Shown here piece by piece: positions 50,572 through 59,807 of a DNA stretch of 64,000 nt (position 1 is the stretch's first letter; each line of letters starts with the position of its first letter). The notes under the pieces were generated by a model, which ran no database searches, was not told the origin of the DNA, and saw nothing but the letters and a program-made list of their open reading frames with translations. The DNA lies in NCBI RefSeq assembly GCF_052116305.1, contig NZ_JBQKLI010000002.1:1-64000 (forward strand). Direction: 5' to 3'. The position numbers and the translations under genes were made by a program. This DNA comes from JBQKLI01 sp012798975. GTDB lineage: Bacteria; Bacillota; Clostridia; Tissierellales; Peptoniphilaceae.

Positions 50572-52101
50572 TTAACCCCAGTACTTTTGATCGATCGTCC
50601 GATAGCGTATCGCTTCCATAAGATGAGCTGATTTTATCTCTTCGCTTCCTTCTAAGTCCGCTATGGTTCTTGTAAGTTTTAGAATCTTATTAAAGGAACG
50701 GGCGGAAAATTTATACTTTTGAAAAGCCGTCTGGATTACCTTTTCCAGCTCTTCTGAAAGAACTACATACTTTCGAATCTGCCTTGAACTCATAAGACCG
50801 TTTGTAGAAATATTCTCCTTTTCGAAACGCTTCTTTTGGATATCTCGTGCTTTCTGGACACGCTCTCGAATCGCATCGGAACTTTCTTCCTTGCCTTTAT
50901 CTGTAAGTTCCGAAAACTTTACCGGCTGAACTTCTACATGAATATCGATCCGATCAAGAATCGGGCGGCTTACTTTATTCAGATATTTTTGAATTTGCCC
51001 CGCAGAGCAGTTACACTCGTGGTTCGGATCTCCATTGTAGCCGCAGGGACAGGGATTCATTCCTGCTATAAAGAGAAAATTTGCAGGATAGGTCAAACTT
51101 GCTTGGGCTCTTGCGATTGTAATATTCTTTTCTTCTAAGGGCTGTCTTAGCACTTCTATCGTGGATTTGCTGAATTCTGGAAGTTCGTCTAAAAACAATG
51201 CTCCGTTATGAGCCAAGGAAATTTCTCCCGGCTTCGGTATTCTTCCTCCCCCGATAATCGAAACACTGGAGGATGTATGATGGGGATCTCTAAAGGGTCT
51301 ATGTATAATCATTTTCCTTTTTCCAAGCTCCCCGGATACAGAATAGATCTTTGTACATTCGATAGCTTCTTCAAAGGTCATCTTCGGCAGAATGGAAGGC
51401 AGTCTCATGGCTGCCATAGTTTTCCCGGAGCCAGGCGGTCCGATCATCAAAAGATTATGTTCTCCTGCCGCTGCAATTTCCATAGCCCTTTTGAGCATAA
51501 GCTGCCCTTTAATATCGCTAAAATCGATATCAAAGACTTCCCTGTTTTCAAACTCAAAGAGCCCGTCGGATACAAAAGGCTCGATCTTTCTTTCCCCATT
51601 CAGATACTCTACAACTTCCTTTAAATCCTCAACGCAAATCAGTTCAATCCCCTTGACCATAGAGCTTTCTTCTTTGTTTTCTAAAGGAATGATACACTTT
51701 TTAAGCCCTAAACTCTGCAGTGAAATAATCATGGGAAGAGCCCCTTCAACTGGAAGGATCCTTCCGTCTAAAGAAAGCTCACCAAGAAAAGCCACCTCTT
51801 CTGAAGGCGGCTCGATAATTTCTCCCATAGCAGTAAGGATTGAAACAGCAATGGTCAGGTCCATTTGAGAACCTTCCTTTTTTAGATTTGCCGGTGCAAG
51901 ATTTATAGTCAGCCTCCCCCTTGGAAAACTATGACCGATGTTTGCAATGGCAGCCCTTACTCTTTCTTTAGACTCTTTAATCGAAGTATCCGGAAGCCCT
52001 ACCATATTAAAAGACCGAAGTCCCTTTGAGATATCAGCCTCCACTTCGATTTTATATCCTGTTAAGCCCTGGAGCACACAGGTGTTAATCTTAGAATACA
52101 T
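50572..52101 (-). CDS. comM: YifB/ComM-family Mg-chelatase-like AAA+ ATPase
   Basis: A 509-residue protein: N-terminal Lon-like substrate domain (about 1-190, VEADISKGLRSFNMVGLPD), AAA+ core with Walker A MIGPPGSGKTMAA (about 218-230), Walker B LFLDELPEF, and a four-Cys insert (PCPCGYNGDPNHECNC) and C-terminal Mg-chelatase domain (ARSFNKILKLTRTIADLEGS). In Gram-negatives ComM is a branch-migration helicase for natural transformation. The pilus operon 2 kb away makes a competence link plausible but unproven. Confidence 0.93.
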   Translation of the reverse strand: MYSKINTCVLQGLTGYKIEVEADISKGLRSFNMVGLPDTSIKESKERVRAAIANIGHSFPRGRLTINLAPANLKKEGSQMDLTIAVSILTAMGEIIEPPSEEVAFLGELSLDGRILPVEGALPMIISLQSLGLKKCIIPLENKEESSMVKGIELICVEDLKEVVEYLNGERKIEPFVSDGLFEFENREVFDIDFSDIKGQLMLKRAMEIAAAGEHNLLMIGPPGSGKTMAAMRLPSILPKMTFEEAIECTKIYSVSGELGKRKMIIHRPFRDPHHTSSSVSIIGGGRIPKPGEISLAHNGALFLDELPEFSKSTIEVLRQPLEEKNITIARAQASLTYPANFLFIAGMNPCPCGYNGDPNHECNCSAGQIQKYLNKVSRPILDRIDIHVEVQPVKFSELTDKGKEESSDAIRERVQKARDIQKKRFEKENISTNGLMSSRQIRKYVVLSEELEKVIQTAFQKYKFSARSFNKILKLTRTIADLEGSEEIKSAHLMEAIRYRTIDQKYWG

Positions 52102-52112
52102 TATTTACCTCA

Positions 52113-53027
52113 CTATAAATCTAAAATTCTGATTTCATCTCCTTGGCGAACTTCTCCTTCATGAAGGACTTTAGCAAAGATCCCTTCCGTAGGCATAATG
52201 CAGTTTCCTACCTTTTGTTTAATAGCGCATCCTTTATGGCACTCTTTCCCGATCTGAGTGACTTCCATAACAGCAGAGCCCATCGTGAAAACTGTTCCTA
52301 CCGGCAGTTCAAAGAGTACTAACCCTTCTGTTGTAATATTTTCCGCAAAATCGCCATGCTTTAAGTCGGGAAGACCCATAGCCTTCATTTTATCGATACT
52401 TTCTTGAGAAAGAAGGCTGACCTGGCGATGCCATTTTCCGCCGTGGGCATCTCCTTCTATTCCAAAATCCACCTTCAATTTCCCTACTTCTACTGGCGTC
52501 TTGATCACACCTTTTCTTTCACTAATGTTCACCTCTAAAACTTTTCCGATCTTGTTAGAATCCGAAGCCTTAAAATGGCCGGATCGTCCGCCCTCTTTTT
52601 CAAGAAGTCTTAAAGAGTCGATACGCATTTCTCTGTCTATTGCCTTGCACATGTCATAAATCGTAAGGGCCGCCATAGCACAAGCATTTAAACTTTCCAT
52701 TTCAATTCCTGTTTTTCCAGTGGTATCTGCACTTGCAAAAATTTCTATCGACTGGTCGTGGATCTCAAAATCAAGATCTACTCCCGTAATTAAAATATTA
52801 TGGCACATAGGAATATTCTGGCTTGTATTCTTCGCAGCCATAATCCCAGCCACTTGTGCTACAGAAAGCACGTCTCCCTTTGCTATGGAACCTTCTTTTA
52901 TTTTATCTGCTGTTTCTTTTTTCATGTGAATTGTACAAGCAGCAGTTGCTCTTCTTTTTGTATCTTCTTTTTCTGAGACGTCTACCATTCTAGGAAGTCC
53001 CTTTTCGTTAAAATGTGTTAGTTCCAT
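52113..53027 (-). CDS. moaC: MoaC-MOSC fusion (cyclic pyranopterin monophosphate synthase + MOSC domain)
   Basis: A 304-residue two-domain protein. Residues 1-155 are MoaC (ARRA-like TKRRATAACTIHM, MCHNILITGVDL, and GIEMESLNACAMAALTIYDM with catalytic residues). Residues 160-304 are a MOSC domain (GIEGDAHGGKWHRQVSLLS, FAENITTEGL, and the conserved Cys in IGKECHKGCAI). MoaC completes cPMP from the MoaA product; MOSC domains handle sulfur or cofactor delivery to molybdoenzymes. It follows moaA by three bases. The fusion is seen in some Clostridia. Confidence 0.95.
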   Translation of the reverse strand: MELTHFNEKGLPRMVDVSEKEDTKRRATAACTIHMKKETADKIKEGSIAKGDVLSVAQVAGIMAAKNTSQNIPMCHNILITGVDLDFEIHDQSIEIFASADTTGKTGIEMESLNACAMAALTIYDMCKAIDREMRIDSLRLLEKEGGRSGHFKASDSNKIGKVLEVNISERKGVIKTPVEVGKLKVDFGIEGDAHGGKWHRQVSLLSQESIDKMKAMGLPDLKHGDFAENITTEGLVLFELPVGTVFTMGSAVMEVTQIGKECHKGCAIKQKVGNCIMPTEGIFAKVLHEGEVRQGDEIRILDL

Positions 53028-53030
53028 CTA

Positions 53031-53978
53031 TTATCCTCCGATAGTATTCATTTGATCTGGGTTGTAATCTCCATCTTCTAAATGATGAGATTCCGGTTTG
53101 TCGAAAATTGCATCCCTTAATAATTGTTCTACATCCTCTCCTTCCCGAAGAGGCTTTAAAAGATCAATTCTCTTTGTTGAGTGAAGGCATAACAAAATGC
53201 TTCCTTTGCAGTCGAGTCTTATCCGATTGCAGTTCGCACAGAAGGTGCAGGACACAGGATTGATAAAGCCTATTTCACCCTTGCCTCCGTCGATCTTATA
53301 ATATTTTGCAGGACTGGATATATCCTTTGGAGGAATGGGAATCAATTTGAATTTCTCGATGATTTCTTCATTCGAAACAAATTGATCTTTATATTTCAGT
53401 GCTTCCCCTAAAGGCATCAGTTCTATAAAACGGACTGTAATCTCTTCATCTTTAGTCATTTCAATAAAGTCTTGTACTTCGTCGTAATTGAAATCTCTCA
53501 TCACCACTACATTAAGCTTAATGGGAAGAAGACCAACCCTTTTCGCCTCTTTCATCCCTTCAAGGACCTTTTCCAAATCCCCGCCTCGTGTATTTTCTTT
53601 AAATTTCACAGGATCTAAAGTGTCCAGACTAATGTTGACACGGTCAAGACCTGCTTCTTTTAAAGCCTTCGCTTTTTCTTTTAATAAAATACCGTTGGTT
53701 GTCATAGCGATCTGCTCTATACCGATTTCCTTAAGCCCTTTGATCAGTTCAATATTACCCCTTTTAACGAGCGGTTCTCCGCCGGTTAAACGAACTTTCC
53801 GTATCCCCAGGTCGTAGAAAATCTTTGCAATTTTCAAATATTCTTCAATTGTCATCACATCTTCGTGATCCACATAATCGATCCCCGTTTCAGGCATACA
53901 ATATTTGCAGCGAAGATTGCATTTATCTGTTAGAGAAATTCTTAAATAATTGATTTCCCGATTAAACTGATCTTTCAT
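53031..53978 (-). CDS. moaA: GTP 3',8-cyclase
   Basis: A 315-residue radical SAM enzyme starting molybdopterin synthesis from GTP. The N-terminal cluster is CNLRCKYC (about 20-27), VRLTGGEPLVKRG follows, and the C-terminal [4Fe-4S] site is CTFCANCNRIRLDC plus a later Cys; the terminal GG is present (NTIGG). The ATG at 53978 has TTTAGGTGATAATT upstream, better than the GTG at 53987. Operon with moaC-MOSC; moaE, moaD, moeA and a molybdoenzyme are not in the window. Confidence 0.96.
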   Translation of the reverse strand: MKDQFNREINYLRISLTDKCNLRCKYCMPETGIDYVDHEDVMTIEEYLKIAKIFYDLGIRKVRLTGGEPLVKRGNIELIKGLKEIGIEQIAMTTNGILLKEKAKALKEAGLDRVNISLDTLDPVKFKENTRGGDLEKVLEGMKEAKRVGLLPIKLNVVVMRDFNYDEVQDFIEMTKDEEITVRFIELMPLGEALKYKDQFVSNEEIIEKFKLIPIPPKDISSPAKYYKIDGGKGEIGFINPVSCTFCANCNRIRLDCKGSILLCLHSTKRIDLLKPLREGEDVEQLLRDAIFDKPESHHLEDGDYNPDQMNTIGG

Positions 53979-54040
53979 AATTATCACCTAAAGACATTAT
54001 ACCACAAGAAATACAGCGATAGGGTATTAATTGCAACACC

Positions 54041-54967
54041 CTAATAAGAATAGGAAGTGTGATAGATCAGCTCTTTCTCTTTTCGAAAAATATTTTTATA
54101 AGGATCCATAAACTCCTGTTTGAATTCTAAGACCATACCGCTGTTTTCACCTAATAGTTTGCCAAATACAGACAAATTTTCCTTTACATTATTTTCATAA
54201 TTAAAGTACATCCCATTCCAATTTGTTTTTGCAAGAAATCGGGTATCTCCTCGGTCTACAGCGATTCCTTCCATATTGATCTCTTCTATTCCAGCAAAAA
54301 GAATCCTTTCTCCATCCATAAAAACCGGCCCGCTAATGGGTTTTCCTGATTCCCGAGCCTCTTGCCACAACGCTTCCGGATTTTCAGATTCTTCATATTT
54401 TTCCAATAGAGCAAGATAATCCTCTTCATCGATAGTATAGACATTCCCTTCCTGTGAAAAAAGCACAGCTTTGTCTTCAATTCTTGTTAAGCTGTTAAGG
54501 GTTATACTAGACAGCAGCTCCTCCATCTCTATAGAATCCATAGCGTGGAAAGGGGTTTCTTCTTCTAAAGCAGGGATTGGCAGATCTCTTGCAAGCAGAT
54601 GGAAATTAAAAGTTTGTTTTATGCCTTTTCCCTCTATTTTAAAAGAAAGCTGCAGTTCATTGCCGGATATTTTCTTATGAGTTATTATCAAATTATGTAC
54701 CCCTAACGTCTCATTGCTGTAAGGTGTTGTACCGACTTCTTCCGCTTTATCATTTCCTAACAAATCTTTAAAATATTTCATTTTTATTTCATCTTCTAAT
54801 AGAAATGCTGCTATGGATTCTCCCTTTAGCCTCTCCTGTTCCATCGATAACTGATGTGTACTGATCCTATTATGAGAGCGTATGGAGACTATCATAAAGG
54901 TAATAATCGTAAACAATAGCAGTCCTATAAGTAAAGCAAATATTGAAATATAGCCTTTACGTTTCAT
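54041..54967 (-). CDS. Pilus-associated protein with N-terminal membrane helix (last gene of pil operon)
   Basis: A 308-residue protein: MKRKGYISIFALLIGLLLFT gives a basic start and one membrane helix without a clear prepilin Gly-Phe cleavage site. A large extracytoplasmic part (about 40-308) follows, with heptad-like stretches. Its ATG lies in the last 11 bases of the preceding prepilin gene (GGAGATAAGATC upstream), so it belongs to the pilus operon. It may be a PilX/GspK-like tip or assembly component; no specific family recognised. Confidence 0.6.
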   Translation of the reverse strand: MKRKGYISIFALLIGLLLFTIITFMIVSIRSHNRISTHQLSMEQERLKGESIAAFLLEDEIKMKYFKDLLGNDKAEEVGTTPYSNETLGVHNLIITHKKISGNELQLSFKIEGKGIKQTFNFHLLARDLPIPALEEETPFHAMDSIEMEELLSSITLNSLTRIEDKAVLFSQEGNVYTIDEEDYLALLEKYEESENPEALWQEARESGKPISGPVFMDGERILFAGIEEINMEGIAVDRGDTRFLAKTNWNGMYFNYENNVKENLSVFGKLLGENSGMVLEFKQEFMDPYKNIFRKEKELIYHTSYSY

Positions 54968-55523
54968 TGATCTTATCTCCCACATACACCTCCATGCTAT
55001 AGCTCCTATTATCTGTCGTTGTTATATTTAGGCGGATCATATGGCGGCTGCTATCGTAATAGCTTCCCTGAAGAGAGGAAATTTCTTCGGCAATAATATT
55101 ATTTCCTTTGTTGATATCGCCTGCCTCTGTAAACGGTTTATCTGTTTTCAATGTTCTTCTTCTTAGTTTTTCGCGATTTAGGGTATATAAGACAAACTGC
55201 CTCTCTTCCTTTGTTTCCCCATAAGGTTTTATCTCTAATATAAATCCCAAATCCTCCCCGGAAGTATGATTTTTATCCTTTACACTATGTATCTTATAAG
55301 AACGATTAATTTCCCTTTCGATATAATCCACAGCTCCTCTGCCGTTAAAAAGCAGCTGATCTCTTTGAACTGTAAAATCCATTAAATCAATAGAAAACCC
55401 CAACAGCCGAACCAATATCATGATCAGTATAAAACTAATGGAGATCGCCGTTAATACTTCAATCAGGGTAAAGCCTTTAGCGGCGGAGAAAGACTTCAAG
55501 TTCCATTCTTTTATTTTCATCAT
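54957..55523 (-). CDS. Minor prepilin, PulJ/GspJ-like
   Basis: A 188-residue type IV prepilin-like protein. The leader MMKIKEWNLKSFSAAKG ends at the cleavage site KG|FTLIEVLTAISISFI, with the conserved Glu at +5 of the mature protein. The size and position after two other prepilins fit a GspJ-type minor pilin. It overlaps the preceding gene by 47 bases, an unusually long overlap within the operon. Confidence 0.85.
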   Translation of the reverse strand: MMKIKEWNLKSFSAAKGFTLIEVLTAISISFILIMILVRLLGFSIDLMDFTVQRDQLLFNGRGAVDYIEREINRSYKIHSVKDKNHTSGEDLGFILEIKPYGETKEERQFVLYTLNREKLRRRTLKTDKPFTEAGDINKGNNIIAEEISSLQGSYYDSSRHMIRLNITTTDNRSYSMEVYVGDKINET

Positions 55524-55809
55524 CTACCACCCCGACAGTTAGTTTCTTAAGTCCCTCTATCTCTTCCGTTCGATAATCATAAGAAAAATCTTCATGACTT
55601 TCTACTCCTGTTTCAGGATCTCTATTCTCCAGCATATTTCCTTTAACTCTTGCCATCACAGATTTTAAATACAGAATCTGCCGAACCTTTTCATGTGTGT
55701 CTTCTTCAAGAGTTAAAGCTCTATTAATATTGGGCAGCGTCAACATAGCAATAAGTCCCAATATAAACAAACCCACTAAAACTTCTGTTAATGTAAATCC
55801 TCTTCTCAT
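55477..55809 (-). CDS. Minor prepilin, GspI-like
   Basis: A 110-residue prepilin with a very short leader MRRG|FTLTEVLVGLFILGLI and Glu at +5. One base after the preceding prepilin stop. Length and position fit a GspI-like minor pilin that primes pilus assembly. Confidence 0.85.
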   Translation of the reverse strand: MRRGFTLTEVLVGLFILGLIAMLTLPNINRALTLEEDTHEKVRQILYLKSVMARVKGNMLENRDPETGVESHEDFSYDYRTEEIEGLKKLTVGVVDDENKRMELEVFLRR

Positions 55810-55810
55810 A

Positions 55811-56224
55811 TTATTTGCTCCAACGAATATAGCCAGTTCCCGGCTGTATAGTTATTTCATACTCTCTATTTTTACCAACAAAAATCAAAGTTTCTCCTCT
55901 GTCTGGCGCTCCGCTTTTTAAAAATTCAACCTTGCCAATCGACTTTGCTCTTCTTATATATGTATACTTTTTACCATCTGAAAAATCCTCACTGGATAAA
56001 ACAACAATGAAATTACCCCCCTCATCCGTAAAATTTACATAGGTTCTTTTACCTGATGAAATTGCTTTGTTTCTGGAAAATCTTAACTGATTAACCATCG
56101 TTCTTATCTCAACCTTCTCGGATATTTCTGTAAAGAAATCAAAACGCATAACGGCTACAGATACCAGGATTCCTATTAAAGAAATCACTAAAAGAAGTTC
56201 TAATAATGTAAAGCCTTTTTTCAT
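55811..56224 (-). CDS. Minor prepilin, GspH/FimT-like
   Basis: A 137-residue prepilin starting MKKG|FTLLELLLVISLIGIL, with Glu at +5 and a soluble beta-rich C-terminal half ending GTGYIRWSK. The ATG overlaps the peptidase stop (ATGA); a GTG three codons upstream is less likely. GspH-like by size and by place directly before the GspI- and GspJ-like genes. Confidence 0.85.
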   Translation of the reverse strand: MKKGFTLLELLLVISLIGILVSVAVMRFDFFTEISEKVEIRTMVNQLRFSRNKAISSGKRTYVNFTDEGGNFIVVLSSEDFSDGKKYTYIRRAKSIGKVEFLKSGAPDRGETLIFVGKNREYEITIQPGTGYIRWSK

Positions 56225-56949
56225 AACCCCCACCCCAAAAAATAATAAATCGGAATATTTAATGGCAGATACAAAATGTAAGCTGCGGTTATTATTGGAA
56301 CAAGGGGAATTTCATCTTTCCGGTCTCTTCCCGTCATCAAAAGAAACAATCCAACAATCCCCCCTAGTATGGAAAAGAGCAGAAAAAAACCAAATCCTTC
56401 TAATAATGTCATATTCATTCCGATTAAGATAAATATTGAGATATCCCCTGTTCCGATATATTTTTCTTTTTGGAGTGTAAAGAAGGATAATAGAAACAGC
56501 GATATAAAGACTGCCATTTTTACCCAGCTAACCTCTTTCATTATCCCTTGTAAAACAAAAAGCAGACATAAAATTACCAAATCCTGTAAATAAACTTCTC
56601 CTGATGTGTAATCGATCCGAGCCATGGCAACTAAAACACTGATACTAAAAAAATATAGCAGTCCTTCTGCTATTGGATAATAGAGGAATAACAGTACTGC
56701 CATAACACCATGAATCATTTCAAAGACTGTATATTCTAGAGGGATTGTACTGCCGCAAAATCTGCATTTCCCTTGTTGAAATACATATCCCAAGACTGGT
56801 ACCAGCTGCCATCCATAAAGTTTTCTTCCGCAATTATCGCAATGAGAAGGAGGCCACAGGAGAGATTCTCCTGCAATCCTTCTCGATACATAGACATTGA
56901 AAAAACTGCCCCAAATAAGTCCAAAAGTAAAAGCGATAAGATAAATCAT
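56221..56949 (-). CDS. pilD: Prepilin peptidase / N-methyltransferase
   Basis: A 242-residue membrane aspartyl peptidase that cuts the prepilin leaders encoded in this operon and methylates the new N-terminus. The N-terminal domain has the GSFFNVYVSRRIAGESLLWP block and the zinc site HCDNCGRK...GKCRFCG. The two catalytic Asp are in ARIDYTSGEVYLQD and YIGTGDI. The first site has VYLQD where IPD is usual. A TTG start at 56958 overlapping the pilin gene is possible; I prefer the ATG at 56949. Confidence 0.93.
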   Translation of the reverse strand: MIYLIAFTFGLIWGSFFNVYVSRRIAGESLLWPPSHCDNCGRKLYGWQLVPVLGYVFQQGKCRFCGSTIPLEYTVFEMIHGVMAVLLFLYYPIAEGLLYFFSISVLVAMARIDYTSGEVYLQDLVILCLLFVLQGIMKEVSWVKMAVFISLFLLSFFTLQKEKYIGTGDISIFILIGMNMTLLEGFGFFLLFSILGGIVGLFLLMTGRDRKDEIPLVPIITAAYILYLPLNIPIYYFLGWGL

Positions 56950-56950
56950 A

Positions 56951-57349
56951 TTAATCAAGCGCTACTGCCGCTGGAGTAACATTGACTGTACCATCTGCCT
57001 CAATTTCCACTGTATAATAATCAGGAGTGACATCGGTTTTATCATTATTTTTTGCTCCTTTTGGCACCTTAATCTCTTCTGGTTTGTCTACATATTCTTT
57101 GATCTTTTCCCCTGCTTCTGAACCAGTCACCCATGTTTCTTCCTTGGCTCCTTCATTCGCTATGTAATTCTGTGCTGCGCCTTCTAAAATCCGAACATTA
57201 GAATTATGAGCTGTTGTTGCTGATTTTGCTCTCGATTCGTTGTATCTCGGGATGGCAATAGCTGCAAGGATCGCAAGAATAGCTATCACTACGATTAATT
57301 CAATAAGCGTAAATCCTCTTTTCTTCCTTTTTAAAACTGCTGCTTTCAT
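56951..57349 (-). CDS. Major type IV prepilin
   Basis: A 132-residue prepilin with a basic leader MKAAVLKRKKRG and cleavage before FTLIELIVVIAILAILAAIA; Glu at +5. The mature protein is ~120 residues with no cysteines visible, so no disulfide D-loop. GAAGGAGGAAATTATGAT precedes the ATG. Position between pilC and pilD and its longer basic leader make it the likely major subunit. Confidence 0.93.
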   Translation of the reverse strand: MKAAVLKRKKRGFTLIELIVVIAILAILAAIAIPRYNESRAKSATTAHNSNVRILEGAAQNYIANEGAKEETWVTGSEAGEKIKEYVDKPEEIKVPKGAKNNDKTDVTPDYYTVEIEADGTVNVTPAAVALD

Positions 57350-57406
57350 ATCATAATTTCCTCCTTCATAATATTATCTATATCATCATGAAAAATCATG
57401 TTATTT

Positions 57407-58495
57407 TTAGAAAGAATAGTTGTTAATTAAGTCAAACATCGGTGTGGCGATAGCAATGACGATGTATCCGATCACAACTGCCATCATTATAATCAGCATT
57501 GGCTCTAAAATGCTTACAAGGCTTTTTAAAGCATATTCTGTTTCTTTCTCATAAAACACTGCTGTTTCGTCTAATATACCGCCTAGGTCTCCAGTATTTT
57601 CCCCTACCCGTATCATAGAGACCAAAATATCCGGAAAGATTTTTTTACCGCTGAACGTCCTCCAAATATCCTCTCCTTCTGCAATCTTCTCTATCATTCC
57701 ATACAGCTCTTCTTGATAGTGAAGATTTGATATTCCATCCGCTGTAATCTTTAAAGACTCTAAGAAAGGAATCGCGTTTTTATTTAAAATGGACAAGGTT
57801 CTAACCATATGGCCTGTTTGGATTTGAATAAGATATTTTGAAATAAATGGGATAAAAAAGATTATTCTATCCGTCTTCTGTCTGTACCTCTTATTTCTCA
57901 ACAATATCGCTGCAATCATAATCAGCACAGCAAATATCGCTATAAGAAATATACCGTAATGGTTAAAAAACGAACTTATATCTATTAATATCCGTGTTGA
58001 TATGGGAAGATTATTTCCAGTATCTTCAAATAAATTCACAAATGTAGGCAGTACATTTTGGAATAAAAAAAACAACACTAAAAACAAAGTGCCTAATAAA
58101 ATAATAGGATAAGCCAATGCTTGGCTTATCTTTTGTTTCATTTCGTATTCTCTTTCATAATAATAAGACAGCTGCTCTAGTACTACAGATAATCTTCCCG
58201 TTTCTTCCCCTGCACGAATCATAGAAAGAAATAAAGAGCCCGGTATTTTTTCACCTTGGAACGCAATTGAAAGACTTTCTCCTTCTAATATTTTCTTATG
58301 TACATTTGTTAATATCTTTTGCAGCGATTTTAGTTCTTTTTGAGAACTTAGAAGTGCAAGGGCCTCATCTACACTTACTTTCGCCTTTAAGAGCGCCGAA
58401 AACTGGCGGAGAAAAATACTGAGCTGTTTTCGATTTATCCCGAAGGAAATTTCTGTGTTCAGAAGTTTTTGAATAGAACTTCTTTGAATATCCAT
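57407..58495 (-). CDS. pilC: Type IV pilus inner-membrane platform protein
   Basis: A 362-residue GspF/PilC protein with two homologous GspF domains, (about 25-145) and (about 228-345). Each domain has a cytoplasmic helix bundle (MIRAGEETGRLSVVLEQL, then SMIRVGENTGDLGGILDET) and membrane spans near 130-155, 170-200 and 330-355. It couples the PilB ATPase to pilin extraction. Three bases after pilB. Confidence 0.95.
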   Translation of the reverse strand: MDIQRSSIQKLLNTEISFGINRKQLSIFLRQFSALLKAKVSVDEALALLSSQKELKSLQKILTNVHKKILEGESLSIAFQGEKIPGSLFLSMIRAGEETGRLSVVLEQLSYYYEREYEMKQKISQALAYPIILLGTLFLVLFFLFQNVLPTFVNLFEDTGNNLPISTRILIDISSFFNHYGIFLIAIFAVLIMIAAILLRNKRYRQKTDRIIFFIPFISKYLIQIQTGHMVRTLSILNKNAIPFLESLKITADGISNLHYQEELYGMIEKIAEGEDIWRTFSGKKIFPDILVSMIRVGENTGDLGGILDETAVFYEKETEYALKSLVSILEPMLIIMMAVVIGYIVIAIATPMFDLINNYSF

Positions 58496-58498
58496 AAC

Positions 58499-59695
58499 CT
58501 ACTCCATTTCTACCATTAATCTTGCCACTTCCTCTACCGTGGTTCTTCCCTCTAAAACATAATCCATTCCTTTGTCCAACAACGAACGGATACCCTTCTT
58601 CTTTCCTAAGGTTCGAAGAGACTTGCTGTCGGTCTTTTCATGAATTAAATCCATAAAATCCTGATCTATAGGAAGGATTTCCATAATCGCTTCCCGTCCT
58701 TTATAACCGCCATGACATCTGTCGCAGCCGACAGCTCTATAAACAGACCCTGTTTTCCCGAATTTTTTTAACAACTGCTGTTCTTTTATATTCGGTTCTT
58801 CTTGGACTTTACAATAGGGACAGAGCTTTCTTACAAGGCGCTGCGAAATAATACCATTGATACTTGATTTTAATAAGTACGCTTCAATTCCCATATCCAA
58901 TAGTCGTACAATTGTAGAATAGGAATCGTTTGTGTGCACTGTAGTAAATATTCTATGACCTGTTATCGCCGCTCGAATAGCTATTTGAGCCGTTTCTAAA
59001 TCTCGAATCTCCCCGACCATAATTATTTCAGGATCCTGCCTTAAAACAGAACGAAGGGTACTGCTAAATGTCAGCCCGATCTCTTCATGAACTTGAATTT
59101 GATTAATACCATCCATTTTATACTCTACAGGATTTTCTATTGTTACGATATTAACTTCTTCTTGATTGAGTTCTCTAATAAGTGAATAAAGTGTAGTTGT
59201 CTTTCCGCATCCAGTAGGACCTGCTAAAATGACAATGCCATTTTCATATCGCAAAAGTTCTTCTATCTGCCTGCCATCCTCTTTAGTAATTCCTAAATCC
59301 TCTATGGATCTTTGAAATTTTATAGGATCGAGAATTCGAATTACAATTTTCTCTCCTGCTATTGCCGGTATGGATGAAACTCTCATGTCGACTTCCCGTC
59401 CTTCTATCTCAAAGGTATATCTCCCGTCCTGAGGTAAACGTTTTTCAGCTATATCCATACCGGACAGAATTTTTATTCTAGCGATGATTCCTGAATGATG
59501 TTCTTTTTCCATCAAAAGGTGATTATACAATTTGCCATCTATCCGAAAACGGATTCGAAGCCTGTTTTGATACATTTCAAAATGAATATCCGATGCCTGC
59601 TGTTCTATCCCTGAGACTATAATGGTCTCTAACAATCCGGGAATATTTAGCGAACTTTCCGCCTTTTCCTCCACAATTTCTCTTTTAGCAAACAC
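58499..59695 (-). CDS. pilB: Type IV pilus assembly ATPase (GspE/PilB family, short form)
   Basis: A 398-residue secretion ATPase. It lacks the usual N-terminal N1 domain (~150 residues) and begins close to the N2 domain. Core motifs: ASDIHFE, Walker A LAGPTGCGKTTTLYS, Asp box, Walker B MVGEIRDLETA, His box TVHTNDSYSTIVRLLDMG, and a four-Cys zinc site (CPYCK...CDRCHGG). The short form resembles ComGA of competence pili. GTG start with TAGGTGATTTT upstream. First gene of the operon; no retraction ATPase (pilT) is present. Confidence 0.95.
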   Translation of the reverse strand: MFAKREIVEEKAESSLNIPGLLETIIVSGIEQQASDIHFEMYQNRLRIRFRIDGKLYNHLLMEKEHHSGIIARIKILSGMDIAEKRLPQDGRYTFEIEGREVDMRVSSIPAIAGEKIVIRILDPIKFQRSIEDLGITKEDGRQIEELLRYENGIVILAGPTGCGKTTTLYSLIRELNQEEVNIVTIENPVEYKMDGINQIQVHEEIGLTFSSTLRSVLRQDPEIIMVGEIRDLETAQIAIRAAITGHRIFTTVHTNDSYSTIVRLLDMGIEAYLLKSSINGIISQRLVRKLCPYCKVQEEPNIKEQQLLKKFGKTGSVYRAVGCDRCHGGYKGREAIMEILPIDQDFMDLIHEKTDSKSLRTLGKKKGIRSLLDKGMDYVLEGRTTVEEVARLMVEME

Positions 59696-59778
59696 AAAAT
59701 CACCTACTTTTTAAGATAATTCTACAGTTATTTTTTACCCACTTTCTTTAATTATTCACAAGATAAACTGTTTCTAAT

Positions 59779-59807
59779 ATTATATCCAAAATAAGGGAAA
59801 TCAGCAA
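59779..59807 (-). promoter_or_regulatory. Promoter of the pilus operon
   Basis: On the minus strand TTGCTG (59802-59807), 17 bp, TATAAT (59779-59784). The -35 sits in one arm of the preceding terminator hairpin, the same arrangement as at the ldt gene. Confidence 0.6.

Noticed and set aside
54010..54040. TAGGGT/ACCCTA hairpin after the pilus operon as a terminator
   Set aside because: Only six base pairs and no T run; could still be weak, but support is too thin.
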